DNA of 64,000 nt from CAWCKS01 sp963796195 (GTDB lineage: Bacteria; Pseudomonadota; Alphaproteobacteria; Rhizobiales; Xanthobacteraceae). Positions 16,905-26,311 of this stretch are shown here, piece by piece (the first letter of the stretch is position 1; the number at the start of each line of letters is the position of its first letter). The notes beneath the pieces are model-generated. The model was not told where the DNA came from. It did no database searches and saw only the letters and a list, made by a program, of their open reading frames with translations. Position numbers and translations under genes: made by a program. The DNA lies in contig CAWCKS010000004.1 of the NCBI GenBank assembly GCA_963796195.1, forward strand, positions 168,885 to 232,884, written 5' to 3'.

Positions 16905-17780
16905 ATGACCGACGAGGCCATGAGCCCATTGCGGCGGCGCATGATCGAAGACATGACGATCCGCAAGCTAGCGACGAAGACCCAACAAGGCTACATCCGC
17001 GCCATCAAGGATTTTGCTGCGTTTCTTGGCCGATCGCCTGACACGGCGAGCTTTGAGGACGTCCGACGCTTTCAACTACATCTGGCGGCGAACGGCGCGC
17101 ACATCCCGATTCTCAATCACACCGTGGCTGCGTTGCGGTTCTTCTTCAGGGTCACGCTCAGGCGTTCCGACATCATCGAGCACACGACGTTCCTCCACGA
17201 GCCGCGCAAGCTGCCGGTTGTGCTCAGTCCGGAGGAGGTGGCGCGGCTGCTGGATGCAGCGCCAGGGCTCAAGTACAAGGCGGCGCTGAGCGTGGCCTAC
17301 GGCGCCGGCCTGCGCGCCGCTGAGGTAGTCTCGCTCAAGGTCTCCGACATCGACAGCAAGCGCATGGTCATCCGGGTGGAGCAAGGCAAAGGCGGCAAGG
17401 ACCGTAACGTCATGCTCTCGCCGATCCTGCTCGAGCTGCTGCGGGCTTGGTGGAAGACGGCACGGCCGCAGGGCTGGCTGTTCCCTGGCCGCGATCCGGC
17501 CCAGCCGATGACCACGCGCCAGCTCAATCGCGCCTGTCACGCCGCAGCCCAGATGGCGGAGATCAACAAGCGCGTCTCGCTGTACACCTTGCGGCACAGC
17601 TTTGCCACCCATTTGCTCGAGCAGAACATCGATGTCCGCGTCATCCAGGTGTTGCTCGGTCACGCCAAGCTTGACACCACCGCGCTCTATACCCGCGTCG
17701 CCACCAAGACGATCAGCGAAGTCATGAGCCCGCTGGAGCATATCGCGCTCAGGTTCAAGGAGATCCGGCCGACCGGCTGA
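16905..17780 (+). CDS. XerC/D-like tyrosine recombinase of IS91-type element
   Basis: The 291-residue protein has the N-terminal SAM-like core-binding domain (RKLATKTQQGYIRAIKDFAAFLG) and the C-terminal catalytic domain. Catalytic residues visible are Arg in GLRAAEVVSLK, Arg in LRHSFATHLLE, His in LLGHAKLDTT and the nucleophile Tyr in ALYTRV. The box II position that is usually His (HxxR) is Tyr here (YTLRH). The ATG at 16905 follows an AGGAG at good spacing. The protein probably acts with the adjacent IS91 transposase; in isolation it could be mistaken for XerD. Confidence 0.88.
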   Translation: MTDEAMSPLRRRMIEDMTIRKLATKTQQGYIRAIKDFAAFLGRSPDTASFEDVRRFQLHLAANGAHIPILNHTVAALRFFFRVTLRRSDIIEHTTFLHEPRKLPVVLSPEEVARLLDAAPGLKYKAALSVAYGAGLRAAEVVSLKVSDIDSKRMVIRVEQGKGGKDRNVMLSPILLELLRAWWKTARPQGWLFPGRDPAQPMTTRQLNRACHAAAQMAEINKRVSLYTLRHSFATHLLEQNIDVRVIQVLLGHAKLDTTALYTRVATKTISEVMSPLEHIALRFKEIRPTG

Positions 17781-17792
17781 CCCGGCGCGCGC

Positions 17793-18987
17793 GTGTCGCG
17801 TTCATCGCTGGAGGTTGCGGATATCTTCCGCGGCATGGCCCGGAATGGCGCAAAGCCCATGCCGGCCATGTCAGCCTCGACCAGTTAAAGGTGATGTCGG
17901 CAATCGAGAGCTGCCGGACGGCAGCCCTTGGCGGCCATGTCGCGCGCTGCGAGGACTGCGCCTATACGACTATCGCCTACAACTCCTGCCGCAACCGGCA
18001 TTGCCCGAAGTGCCAGGGCGCCGCTGCAAAGCAATGGCTCGCCGAGCGCGAGGCCGATCTGTTGCCGGTGCCGTACTATCACGTGGTGTTTACGCTGCCG
18101 GCGGCCATCGCCGACATCGCCTACCAGAACAAGGCCGCGATCTACGATCTGCTGTTCAAGGTTTCGGCCGAGACCATGGTGACGATCGCCGCCGATCCGA
18201 AGCATCTGGGTGGCAGGATCGGCATCACTTCCGTGCTGCACACCTGGGGCTCGGCGCTCACCCACCACCCGCATGTGCACATGATCGTCCCAGGTGGCGG
18301 TACTCACCCGACGGTGAGCGCTGGGTATCCTGCCGGTCGGGCTTCTTCCTACCGGTGCGTGTGCTCTCCCGTCTGTTCCGGCGACGGTTCCTGGAGAAGC
18401 TCGCCGCCGCTCACCAAGCCGGTCGCCTGAGCTTCTTCGGCGAGTACACAAAGCTGGCAGATGCCCAATCCTTTGCAGCCTTTCTGGCGCCGCTGCGCAA
18501 GGCCGAATGGGTCGTCTACGCAAAACGGCCATTCGGCGGACCCCAAGCTGTGCTGGCCTATCTGTCGCGCTACACCCACCGCGTCGCAATCGCCAACAGT
18601 CGTCTGATCGCCTTCGATGAGCGGAGCGTCACCTTCAAGTGGAAGGATTACCGCATTGAGGGCCGCGATCGATACAAGCAGATGACGCTCGCCACCGACG
18701 AGTTCATCCGTCGCTTCCTCATCCACGTGCTGCCTAACGGCCTGCACCGCATCCGCCACTACGGCCTGTTCGCCAAAAGCTCTTGCGCCAACAACATCGC
18801 ACGCGCGCGTGAACTGCTCGGCGTTACAGAACCTCAGGGCGAGCCCACCGGTGCTGCCGATCCCGGCGAGCCGACCTGTCCATGCTGCGGCGGCCACATG
18901 AGCATCATCGAGATCTTCGCGCGCGGTGCAACGCCACGGCATCGGCCGACAGGTGCTATCAGCGTCGTCAGGATCGACACCTCATGA
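17793..18987 (+). pseudogene. IS91-family transposase (HUH/Y2), two frameshifts
   Basis: Three frames must be joined. Near 17834 a base is missing (the frame resumes as a chain leading to VMSAIESCRTAALGGHVARC), and near 18302 another is missing (VPGGG resumes as SPDGERWVSCR). The N-terminal zinc-binding cysteines (CEDC, CRNRHCPKC), the HUH motif HPHVH and the two-tyrosine motif YLSRY are all present. IS91 transposases nick and move DNA by rolling circle. Because both lesions are one-base losses, the gene may be a real remnant or an assembly artefact. Confidence 0.85.
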
Positions 18988-19620
18988 CCGCGTCTCAATT
19001 CCGCAAATCTGCTCATCGCGCTCGCTGCCTTTTGACCAGCCATGGAAGAGCGCGCTCAGAGATCCAGCCGTCCTCACAAATCGTCCGACAATTCACCGCG
19101 CTCGACGCCACCCGCCGCTCATGCATCAGCCGCTTCGCCGTCAGCCAGCTTGCCGCAGCGGCTCGACGCCATTCAAACACCTCATCCACCGCACTCAAAT
19201 CCCCATAGCCTACGCCGCGCCGCCAACGTACCCCCTCCCGCGGTTTCCTCCCTTGGAGGTTTGCGGACGCCGGCCCCAGTGTGCGCCGCCCCGCCATCAT
19301 GGGCCGGCATCCGAAAACTTCAAAACGTCGAACGTCGCGCGAAGTTAGCGGACATCGACGCTGCTGCTGTCCTGATCGGCAGCGGATGCACCTGCGATGA
19401 CTGCATCTTGCCAGTCAGCAGACATGAAATTGTCTAGACCGAGAGCAATCGAAATCGCGCGTGGACAAAGCGGTCTGAGCGGGCGAATACCCGCGAATAT
19501 CTAGTCCTGGTGGCGAAGGTGTACGCGTGATCTTGGGCTGGAATCCTGAGAGCACCCGCGTCAGCCGAGCCGACCAGAAATGTTCCATGTCCGTATAGGG
19601 ATCAGCCCAAGAGGTACGCC
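18988..19620. other. Gene-poor spacer after the IS91 transposase
   Basis: No convincing gene is seen in these 630 bases. Short frames are Ser/Pro/Arg-rich with no motif. The first part probably includes the right end of the IS91-type element. The last 20 bases contain AAGAGG, a plausible ribosome-binding site for the amidase. Confidence 0.4.
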
Positions 19621-21261
19621 GTGAAGAAGCCAACCCGCCACGATGCTCGCCTCGCTGCGGCTGCCATCAGCGCCGAGGCGCCGACCATGCTGAAGCTCGA
19701 GAGCACGCCTATGAGCGATATCATCGATGCTTTGGCCAGTGGACGCGTCACCGCCACGGCGCTGACCGAAGGCTATCTCGCGCGTATCGAGGCCTACGAC
19801 CGCGATGGGCCCATGCTCAACTCAGTGCGCGAGCTCAATCCCGCCGCGCTCACGATCGCCAGCAAGCTCGACCACACCAAGCCGTCGGTCAAACGGCCGC
19901 TGGCTGGCATCCCGATGCTGGTGAAGGACAACATCGCGACTGGTGACAAACAGCCGACTACGGCGGGATCGCTGGCGCTGGACGGCGCGCGCGCCAAGGA
20001 CGACGCCACCGTCGTCAAGCTGCTGCGGAACGCCGGCGCGGTGATCCTGGGCAAGGCGAACCTGACGGAGTTCGCCAACATGCTCGCAATTGACATGCCC
20101 TCGGGCTACTCATCGCTGGGCGGTCAGGTGAAGAATCCTTACGCGCCGATGCTGATGGACGATCGAGGCATCCCGGTCGTGCTGCCAGGCGGCTCCAGCT
20201 CGGGTTCGGCGGTCGCTGTGGCGGCCGGTCTGTGCGCGGCCTCGATCGGCACCGAGACCTCGGGCTCGCTGCTGAACCCCGCCAGCCAGAATGGCCTCGT
20301 CACCGTAAAGCCGACCGTCGGACTGATCAGCCGTGCCGGAATCCTGCCGATCTCGCACAGCCAGGACACCGCAGGGCCGATGACGCGTACGGTGCGCGAC
20401 GCGGCGATGCTTCTGAACGTGCTGGCAGCCAAGGACCCGCTCGATCCGGCGACGCAACGGCAGCGGCGGCCGGCCGATTACACCGCCGACCTCGCGTACG
20501 ATGCAATGAAGGGCGCGCGCATCGGCGTGCCGAGCGACCCCGCCGACCCGCTGAACGATTGCTACTACGGCAAGCTGCCACCCAAGTGGGCCAAGGTGAT
20601 GGCCGACGCGATCGAGGTGCTGGAGGATCTCGGTGCCGTCATCGTGCGCGCCAGCATGCCGACGGCCGGCTGGATTGGCGGACCAGGCACGACCATGGCT
20701 GTGCTCAACCGCAATCCGCTGAGCCGCAACAAGGGCAATCCGGCGACCCCGCCGATCGTTTTCCTCTACGAACTGAAGCGCGATCTCAACCTCTACCTGA
20801 AGGATTGGGCTGTTAACACCAGCATCAAGACCATCGCTGACATCGTTGATTTCAACGAGGCGAACGCCGGCAAGGCGCTGCGTTTCGGCCAGGACCTGTT
20901 CCTCGCCGCCAACATGACCAAGGGCGATTTAAGTGAGCGCGAGTACAAGTCGGCACGTGCCATGGACCTGCTCGCCGCCAAAACGCGCGGCATGGACGCC
21001 TACATGAACCAGCACAAGCTCGACGCCGTGCTGTTCGCCGGCAATACCGGCGCCGCGATCGCCGCCAAGGCAGGCTATCCCAGCGTCATGGTGCCTGGAG
21101 GCTTCATCTCCGGGATCGACGGCAAGGACACGCCCGACTATCCACTTGGCATCACCTTCGCGGGCCGTGCCTGGAGCGAGCACAAGCTGCTGCGTCTGGG
21201 GTACGCCTTCGAGCAGGCGTCCCACGTGCGCAAGCCGCCGCCTGGCTTGCTCGCCCGTTAG
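19621..21261 (+). CDS. Amidase signature family hydrolase
   Basis: The 546-residue protein has the amidase-signature triad: Lys in IPMLVKDNIATG, the cis-Ser in the GGSSSGSAVAVAAGL loop and the nucleophile Ser in GTETSGSLLNPA. It belongs with GatA-like and fatty-acid/peptide amidases, and lacks a GatB/GatC partner here, so it is not the tRNA amidotransferase subunit. The substrate is unknown. The GTG start has AAGAGG upstream. A GTG start and its place beside a mobile element suggest it was brought in with the insert between ribH and ribE. Confidence 0.9.
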   Translation: MKKPTRHDARLAAAAISAEAPTMLKLESTPMSDIIDALASGRVTATALTEGYLARIEAYDRDGPMLNSVRELNPAALTIASKLDHTKPSVKRPLAGIPMLVKDNIATGDKQPTTAGSLALDGARAKDDATVVKLLRNAGAVILGKANLTEFANMLAIDMPSGYSSLGGQVKNPYAPMLMDDRGIPVVLPGGSSSGSAVAVAAGLCAASIGTETSGSLLNPASQNGLVTVKPTVGLISRAGILPISHSQDTAGPMTRTVRDAAMLLNVLAAKDPLDPATQRQRRPADYTADLAYDAMKGARIGVPSDPADPLNDCYYGKLPPKWAKVMADAIEVLEDLGAVIVRASMPTAGWIGGPGTTMAVLNRNPLSRNKGNPATPPIVFLYELKRDLNLYLKDWAVNTSIKTIADIVDFNEANAGKALRFGQDLFLAANMTKGDLSEREYKSARAMDLLAAKTRGMDAYMNQHKLDAVLFAGNTGAAIAAKAGYPSVMVPGGFISGIDGKDTPDYPLGITFAGRAWSEHKLLRLGYAFEQASHVRKPPPGLLAR

Positions 21262-21436
21262 ACTTTAGTGCTCTCCTTGCCGAGAGACGTTCGGCGAGGT
21301 TCATCTCGCGCTTACACTCCTCACGGGTGAGGCCGTCGGGGCGAGGCGAGCCTCGCGCCGGTGGTCGTGCCGCCGCGACATTGACTTCGGCCGAACAGTG
21401 ACTACAATGGTCCTTGTAGTCCCGGAGCATGCCCCC

Positions 21437-21691
21437 ATGAAGGAAATCCAGCTTCGCGAGGCCAAGGCGACGCTGTCAGCCGTGATCGAGGCCGCGGAAA
21501 AAGGCGAACCGACGACGATCACGAAGCACGGGCGACCGGCCGCCGTGATCGTCTCTCACGGTGAATGGACCAGGCTCAAGACGCGAGTTCCCTCCTTTGC
21601 CGATCTGTTGCTGGCCGTTCCGCCGCTCGATCCGGACGACCTGCCCAAGCGGCGCCCTGCCCGCGTCGTGCGCAAGCGGGGAATTAAGTAG
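21437..21691 (+). CDS. Phd/YefM-family antitoxin
   Basis: The 84-residue protein starts MKEIQLREAKATLSAVIEAAEKGEPTTITKHGRPAAVIV, the Phd/YefM DNA-binding fold, followed by a C-terminal toxin-neutralising tail rich in Pro and basic residues. The stop TAG overlaps the next start by one base (TAGTG), so translation of toxin and antitoxin is coupled. Such antitoxins bind and repress their own promoter, here probably in the 170-bp gap after the amidase. Confidence 0.88.
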   Translation: MKEIQLREAKATLSAVIEAAEKGEPTTITKHGRPAAVIVSHGEWTRLKTRVPSFADLLLAVPPLDPDDLPKRRPARVVRKRGIK

Positions 21692-22134
21692 TGCCGGGCT
21701 ATTTGCTTGACACAAATGCCCTTTCAATTCTGGCACCCGCCGCGGGCGCCACGTCCGATCGCGCTGCCGCCTTCCGTAACTGGATCCGCGAGCATGATGA
21801 CGCGCTTTTTCTCTCCGTCATCACCCTTGCCAAAATCCAGGCGGGCATTTCCCGGCTTGAACGCAAAGGCGCCACGAAGCGGGCTGCCGATCTGTCCCAT
21901 TGGCTGAGCGCAATTCTGGAGCTTTACCGATCCAGAACGTTGCCACTCGCATCCGCCACAGCACTTGAAACCGGTCGCATGCTCGACCGCGCAACAGCGG
22001 CGGGAGGCGCCCCTGGCTTTGAAGACGCCGCAATCGCTGCGACGGCCGTGATCAATGACCTGACGGTCGTGACGGCGAATGAGCGGCATTTCAAGCACTT
22101 TGGCGTCACCTTCATTTCTCCAGCCATGAGATGA
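21691..22134 (+). CDS. PIN-domain (VapC-like) toxin with an altered active-site residue
   Basis: The 147-residue protein has the PIN start GYLLDTNALSIL (first Asp), the central GAPGFEDAAIAATA (acidic) and the C-terminal TVVTANERHFKHF. VapC proteins are Mg-dependent ribonucleases that cut tRNA or rRNA. The second conserved acidic position, normally Glu in ITLAEIQ, is Lys here (ITLAKIQ), which may weaken or abolish nuclease activity. GTG start overlapping the antitoxin stop. The pairing of a Phd-type antitoxin with a PIN toxin is common. Confidence 0.85.
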   Translation: MPGYLLDTNALSILAPAAGATSDRAAAFRNWIREHDDALFLSVITLAKIQAGISRLERKGATKRAADLSHWLSAILELYRSRTLPLASATALETGRMLDRATAAGGAPGFEDAAIAATAVINDLTVVTANERHFKHFGVTFISPAMR

Positions 22135-22725
22135 AGGGCAGCGCCTGCGCTCTGCTCGCGGTCGGGCCCGGAGCGACAGCATCCGCGCCCGTGATCACGA
22201 TCACCGGACAAGGAAATGTCCGAAGCAATTGATCGCGGTTCGGTCTCGTGTGGAAGGCGGTTATTCCGCGCGCGATATCCTGCGGTGATTGACGGAGCGT
22301 TGTTTGCCTGCCAACGGAGACAACTCGGCGGTCGGCCGAACGTGAAAACAATGGGCTCAGAAGATTCTCCAGGCTTCTTCCAATCCCTCCTTCTCAAGAG
22401 TTTCGAGCGCTGAGACATGGAGCGCCGGGTCGGGCCGATGTCCGGCCTTGGTTCCGGTAAGGACGAGGGCGGCAATCCGGTCGGCGCGATCGCTGCAAGT
22501 TCGAGCGCACAGGAGCCTCCCACTGAGCACCCGACGACAATGAGGCGATCGCCTTTCGCTATTTTCAGTGCTGCGGCCGCCCAATCTTCAACCCGGTCTC
22601 CGAAAGGGTAAAGCGTCGGCGCATGGTTGAACCCGGCAAGAGTTGCTGCTGTGCGGCCCACATCGATCCATCAAGCGGAAGCGCATGGAGGAAGAGCAGT
22701 TCTAATTTTCCCCTGGTGGGCATGA
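22112..22725 (-). pseudogene. Decayed alpha/beta hydrolase
   Basis: Joining frames gives an alpha/beta-hydrolase: LLFLHALPLDGSMW at the start, the nucleophile elbow VGCSVGGSCALELA, the segment IAALVLTGTKAGHRPDP, then a cap region and the C-terminal PVIVITGADAVAPGP with the catalytic acid. At least two frame changes and a disrupted middle indicate a pseudogene. It lies between the PIN toxin gene (convergent) and ribE. Confidence 0.65.
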
Positions 22726-22755
22726 TCGTCCGAGCGCCGAAAGCGTGAACCCGCC

Positions 22756-23364
22756 CTACTTCATCTCCGTCAGCCGCGCGGCATAGCGCGCCATCTGGTC
22801 GACCTCGATGTTGATCTCGGTGCCGGCCTGCCAGCCCTGCAGCGTGGTGACCGTGAGCGTGTGCGGGATGATCAGCACGGTGAAGCGATTGTCCTGCACG
22901 GCATTCACCGTCAGCGACACGCCATCGAGCGCGACCGAACCCTTCGGCGCGATGAATTTCGCCAGCTCACGCGGCGCCTCGAGCTCGAACTTCGCCATGT
23001 CGGGAAAATTTTCGCGCGACCGGATTTTGGCGATCCCGTCGGCATGACCGGCGACGATGTGGCCGCCGAGCTCATCGCCGATTTTCAGCGCGCGCTCGAG
23101 ATTGAGTTTGGTGCCGGTCGTCCAGCCTCGCGCGGTGGTCATTGCGAGCGTTTCGGCGGCGGCATCGACCTCGAACCAGGTCAAGCCGTTGGCGACGCCG
23201 GAGCCAACCACGGTGAGACACACGCCGTTGCAGGCGATCGAGGCACCATCGGCAATCGTTGTCTGATCGTAACGGCAGGCGATGCGCAGCCGGTGCAATT
23301 GGCCCTGCGCCACCGGACGCAATGCGGTGATTTCGCCGACGTCGGTTACAATCCCGGTGAACAT
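22756..23364 (-). CDS. ribE: Riboflavin synthase alpha subunit
   Basis: The enzyme dismutates two lumazines to riboflavin. The 202-residue protein shows the duplicated lumazine-binding repeat: MFTGIVTDVGEI at the start, SIACNGVCLTV in the first half and SVALDGVSLTVN in the second. GHIVAGHADG sits between them. It follows ribD by 45 bp on the same strand. In many relatives ribH follows directly; here ribH is 6.4 kb away. Confidence 0.95.
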   Translation of the reverse strand: MFTGIVTDVGEITALRPVAQGQLHRLRIACRYDQTTIADGASIACNGVCLTVVGSGVANGLTWFEVDAAAETLAMTTARGWTTGTKLNLERALKIGDELGGHIVAGHADGIAKIRSRENFPDMAKFELEAPRELAKFIAPKGSVALDGVSLTVNAVQDNRFTVLIIPHTLTVTTLQGWQAGTEINIEVDQMARYAARLTEMK

Positions 23365-23409
23365 TACGAGCGCTCGTAAATCGCAAGAAAATCCTCGCCG
23401 ACGTCCTCG

Positions 23410-24510
23410 CTAGCACGCTGGCGAGAAGCGCGGCGACTGCGTCAGGCTGGTGAGAGCTATGCCGTTGAGCGCAGGCACGCCGTCAGGACCGATGACCTTC
23501 TTGCTGCTGTAGAGCCAGACCTCGTCGACCAGGTCGGCTTCGACGAATGACGCCGCAACCCGCGCCCCGCCCTCCACCATCAAGCGCGTGATGCCGCGCG
23601 CGGCGAGCTCTTTCAGAACCGCAGACAGATCGAGGCCACGTTCGCCCGCCGCAACGGAGATGATCTCGGCGCCGCTGGCTCGGAGCAACGCGGCCTCCGA
23701 CGGCTCGCCGGAGCTTTCAGCAAACAGCCACAGCGGCGTTGCCCGTGCCGAGCGCGCCAGCCTGCTCGACGCCGGCAAGCTCAGGTGCCGGTCAAGCACG
23801 ACGCGCACCGGCGACAGCTTTGCCATGCCCGGCAGCCGGCAGGTCAGCTCGGGATCATCGGCAATGGCGGTGCCGACGCCGATCAGAATCGCATCGCTTT
23901 GCGCCCGCTGCAGGTGAACTTTTGCGCGCGACGCCTCGCCCGTGATGGCCACCGGTTTGTGCCCTGCGGCTCCGATTTTCTCGTCAGTCGACACTGCGAG
24001 CTTCAACGATGACATGCGGCCGCCCGACGTGATCCGCCTGATGTGTCCGGCATGGGCATACCGCGCGTCATCCGCGCAAACCCCGACATCGACGACAATG
24101 CCGGCAGCTCGCAGCCGCGCGTGCCCCTGCCCGGCGACTTCCGGATTCGGATCCTCGATCGCGCTGACGACGCGGGCGACGCCGGCCGCAATCAGCGCAT
24201 CAGCGCAGGGCGGTGTCTTGCCGTGGTGCGAGCACGGCTCAAGCGTGACATACACGGTGGCGCCACGCGCTGCAGCGCCGGCGCGGGCCAGCGCCTGCGG
24301 CTCGCCGTGCGGCCGGCCGCCGGGCGCGGTCCAGCCGCGCCCGACGATGACGCCGTCCTTGACGACGACAGCGCCCACGGCCGGGTTCGGCCAGGTCTGG
24401 CCCAGCGTGCGGCGGCCGAGCGCCAGCGCCAGCTCCATGTAGCGCCGGTCGGCGGCTTGCGACTGTTTGGACTTTTGCGCGTACTGGTCTTCCAGCAGGC
24501 GGAAGATCAT
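23410..24510 (-). CDS. ribD: Bifunctional riboflavin deaminase/reductase RibD
   Basis: The 366-residue protein has the N-terminal zinc deaminase domain (HGEPQAL and the PCSHHGKTPPC zinc ligands) and a C-terminal reductase domain (KLAVSTDEKIG, VGTAIADDPELTCRL, MVEGGARVAASF). It carries out the second and third steps of riboflavin synthesis. Its start overlaps the nrdR stop by 4 bp, so nrdR-ribD are translationally coupled. The end is slightly short of the usual family length. Confidence 0.95.
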   Translation of the reverse strand: MIFRLLEDQYAQKSKQSQAADRRYMELALALGRRTLGQTWPNPAVGAVVVKDGVIVGRGWTAPGGRPHGEPQALARAGAAARGATVYVTLEPCSHHGKTPPCADALIAAGVARVVSAIEDPNPEVAGQGHARLRAAGIVVDVGVCADDARYAHAGHIRRITSGGRMSSLKLAVSTDEKIGAAGHKPVAITGEASRAKVHLQRAQSDAILIGVGTAIADDPELTCRLPGMAKLSPVRVVLDRHLSLPASSRLARSARATPLWLFAESSGEPSEAALLRASGAEIISVAAGERGLDLSAVLKELAARGITRLMVEGGARVAASFVEADLVDEVWLYSSKKVIGPDGVPALNGIALTSLTQSPRFSPAC

Positions 24511-24989
24511 TTGCGTGCGACCGCGGCGCGCGGATCATCCTCGCCAGAGAGCTCTTCGAGCACGCTCTCGAAATCCTTGGCCTCGCGGAAATTGCGATAG
24601 ACCGAGGCGAAGCGCACATAGGCGACGTCGTCGAGCTGGCGCAGGTGCTCCATCACGGTCTCGCCGATCACCTCCGACGACACTTCGGCTTCGCCACCGG
24701 TCTCCAACTCGCGCACGATGGCCGAAACCATTTTCTCGACGCGTTCCGGATCAACGGGCCGTTTGCGCAGCGCCACCTGTACCGATCGGACCAGCTTGTC
24801 GCGATCGAACGGGACGCGGCGGCTGTTGCGCTTGATCACGGTCAACTCGCGCAGCTGCACGCGCTCGAATGTCGTAAAGCGGAAGTTGCAGGTCACGCAA
24901 ACGCGTCGGCGGCGGATCACCGCCGAATCCTCGGTCGGTCGGGAATCCTTGACTTGCGTATCGAGGCTGGCGCAGTTCGGACACCGCAT
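24507..24989 (-). CDS. nrdR: Transcriptional repressor NrdR
   Basis: The 160-residue protein has the zinc-ribbon MRCPNCASLDTQVKDSRPTED and CVTCNFRFTTFER, then an ATP-cone domain (VIKRNSRRVPFDRDKLVRSVQVAL). NrdR senses ATP/dATP and represses ribonucleotide reductase genes. It is between glyA (15 bp upstream) and ribD (4-bp overlap), the arrangement common in alphaproteobacteria. Confidence 0.97.
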   Translation of the reverse strand: MRCPNCASLDTQVKDSRPTEDSAVIRRRRVCVTCNFRFTTFERVQLRELTVIKRNSRRVPFDRDKLVRSVQVALRKRPVDPERVEKMVSAIVRELETGGEAEVSSEVIGETVMEHLRQLDDVAYVRFASVYRNFREAKDFESVLEELSGEDDPRAAVARK

Positions 24990-25003
24990 CCTTAAAAGCC
25001 GCC

Positions 25004-26311
25004 CTAGCTGTAGATCGGAAAGCGATCGGTCAGTTGCCGCACACGATCCTTGACCGAAGCTTCAACCAGCGGCGCCTTGCCTTCGGACGATTGTGCAACG
25101 GCATTAAGGACCTCGGCCATCAACTCGCCAACCTGCTTGAACTCGGCGACGCCGAATCCGCGCGTGGTGCAGGCCGGCGTACCGACGCGAATGCCTGATG
25201 TGACCATCGGTTTCTCGGGATCGAACGGAATGCCGTTCTTGTTGACGGTCAACGCAGCGCGGCCGAGTGCCTTCTCGGAGACGTTGCCCTTCAGTCCCTT
25301 CGGTCGGAGGTCGACCAGCATCACATGGGTGTCGGTGCCGCCCGAGACGATCTCAAAACCATTTGCACGCAACGTTTCAGCAAGAGCCTTGGCATTCTCC
25401 ACGACGTTCTTTGCGTAAATCTTGAAGTCGGGCCGCAAAGCCTCGCCAAGCGCGACAGCTTTGGCCGCGATGACATGCATCAGCGGGCCGCCCTGCAGGC
25501 CGGGGAACACAGCGGAGTTGATCTTCTTGGCGATCGCCTCGTCATTGCACAGGATCATGCCGCCGCGCGGGCCGCGCAGCGATTTGTGCGTGGTCGTCGT
25601 GGTGACATGCGCGTGCGGGATTGGCGAGGGATGGACGCCACCGGCGACGAGGCCGGCGAAGTGCGCCATGTCGACCATCAGATAGGCGCCGACGCTGTCG
25701 GCGATCTCGCGGAAGCGCTTGAAGTCCCAGTGGCGCGAATAGGCCGAACCGCCGGCAATGATCAGCTTCGGCTTCACCTCCTCGGCCCGGCGCGCGACCG
25801 CGTCCATGTCGATCAGGTGGGTGTCCTTGGCAACGGTGTAGTGCGCGGCCTTGAACCACTTGCCGGAGATATTGACCGGCGAGCCGTGGGTGAGATGGCC
25901 ACCCGCGGCGAGGTCGAGCCCCATAAAAGTGTCACCGGGCTGCAGCAGCGCCAGAAACACTGCCTGGTTCATCTGACTGCCTGAGTTCGGCTGCACGTTG
26001 GCGAAGTTGCAGCCGAACAATTTTTTCGCGCGATCGATCGCCAGGTTCTCGGCGACGTCGACGAACTCGCAGCCGCCGTAATAGCGATTGCCCGGATACC
26101 CCTCCGCGTACTTGTTCGTCATGACCGAGCCCTGTGCCTCGAGCACGGCCCGGCTGACGATGTTCTCCGACGCGATCAACTCGATCTCGTGCTGCTGGCG
26201 GCCAAGCTCGTTCTTGATCGCGGCCGCAATCTCCGGATCGGCCTTGGCGAGATCGGCTGAGAAGAACGAACTGGGGACCGAGGCGTTGGCGGATTTGGCG
26301 TATGAGGTCAT
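25004..26311 (-). CDS. glyA: Serine hydroxymethyltransferase
   Basis: GlyA converts serine and tetrahydrofolate to glycine and methylene-tetrahydrofolate. The 435-residue protein has the conserved IELIASENIVSRAVLEAQGSV region, the YPGNRYYGGCEFVD segment, PNSGSQMNQAV and the PLP-binding lysine in VTTTTHKSLRGPRGG. It is the first gene of the glyA-nrdR-ribD-ribE run. Upstream is a 334-bp gap with a hairpin repeat. Confidence 0.97.
   Translation of the reverse strand: MTSYAKSANASVPSSFFSADLAKADPEIAAAIKNELGRQQHEIELIASENIVSRAVLEAQGSVMTNKYAEGYPGNRYYGGCEFVDVAENLAIDRAKKLFGCNFANVQPNSGSQMNQAVFLALLQPGDTFMGLDLAAGGHLTHGSPVNISGKWFKAAHYTVAKDTHLIDMDAVARRAEEVKPKLIIAGGSAYSRHWDFKRFREIADSVGAYLMVDMAHFAGLVAGGVHPSPIPHAHVTTTTTHKSLRGPRGGMILCNDEAIAKKINSAVFPGLQGGPLMHVIAAKAVALGEALRPDFKIYAKNVVENAKALAETLRANGFEIVSGGTDTHVMLVDLRPKGLKGNVSEKALGRAALTVNKNGIPFDPEKPMVTSGIRVGTPACTTRGFGVAEFKQVGELMAEVLNAVAQSSEGKAPLVEASVKDRVRQLTDRFPIYS

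Larger units (their letters stand above)
16905..18987 (+). mobile_element. IS91-type element with tyrosine recombinase (limits uncertain)
   Basis: A XerD-like tyrosine recombinase gene is followed 12 bp later by a degraded IS91-family HUH transposase on the same strand. This two-gene module is typical of IS91 relatives found in rhizobia. IS91 elements have no inverted repeats and make no target duplication, so the ends cannot be placed from sequence. The limits given are those of the genes. Confidence 0.7.

Noticed and set aside
16905..17780. Chromosomal XerC or XerD
   Set aside because: The gene is directly followed by an IS91 transposase and has a variant box II, so it belongs to the mobile module.
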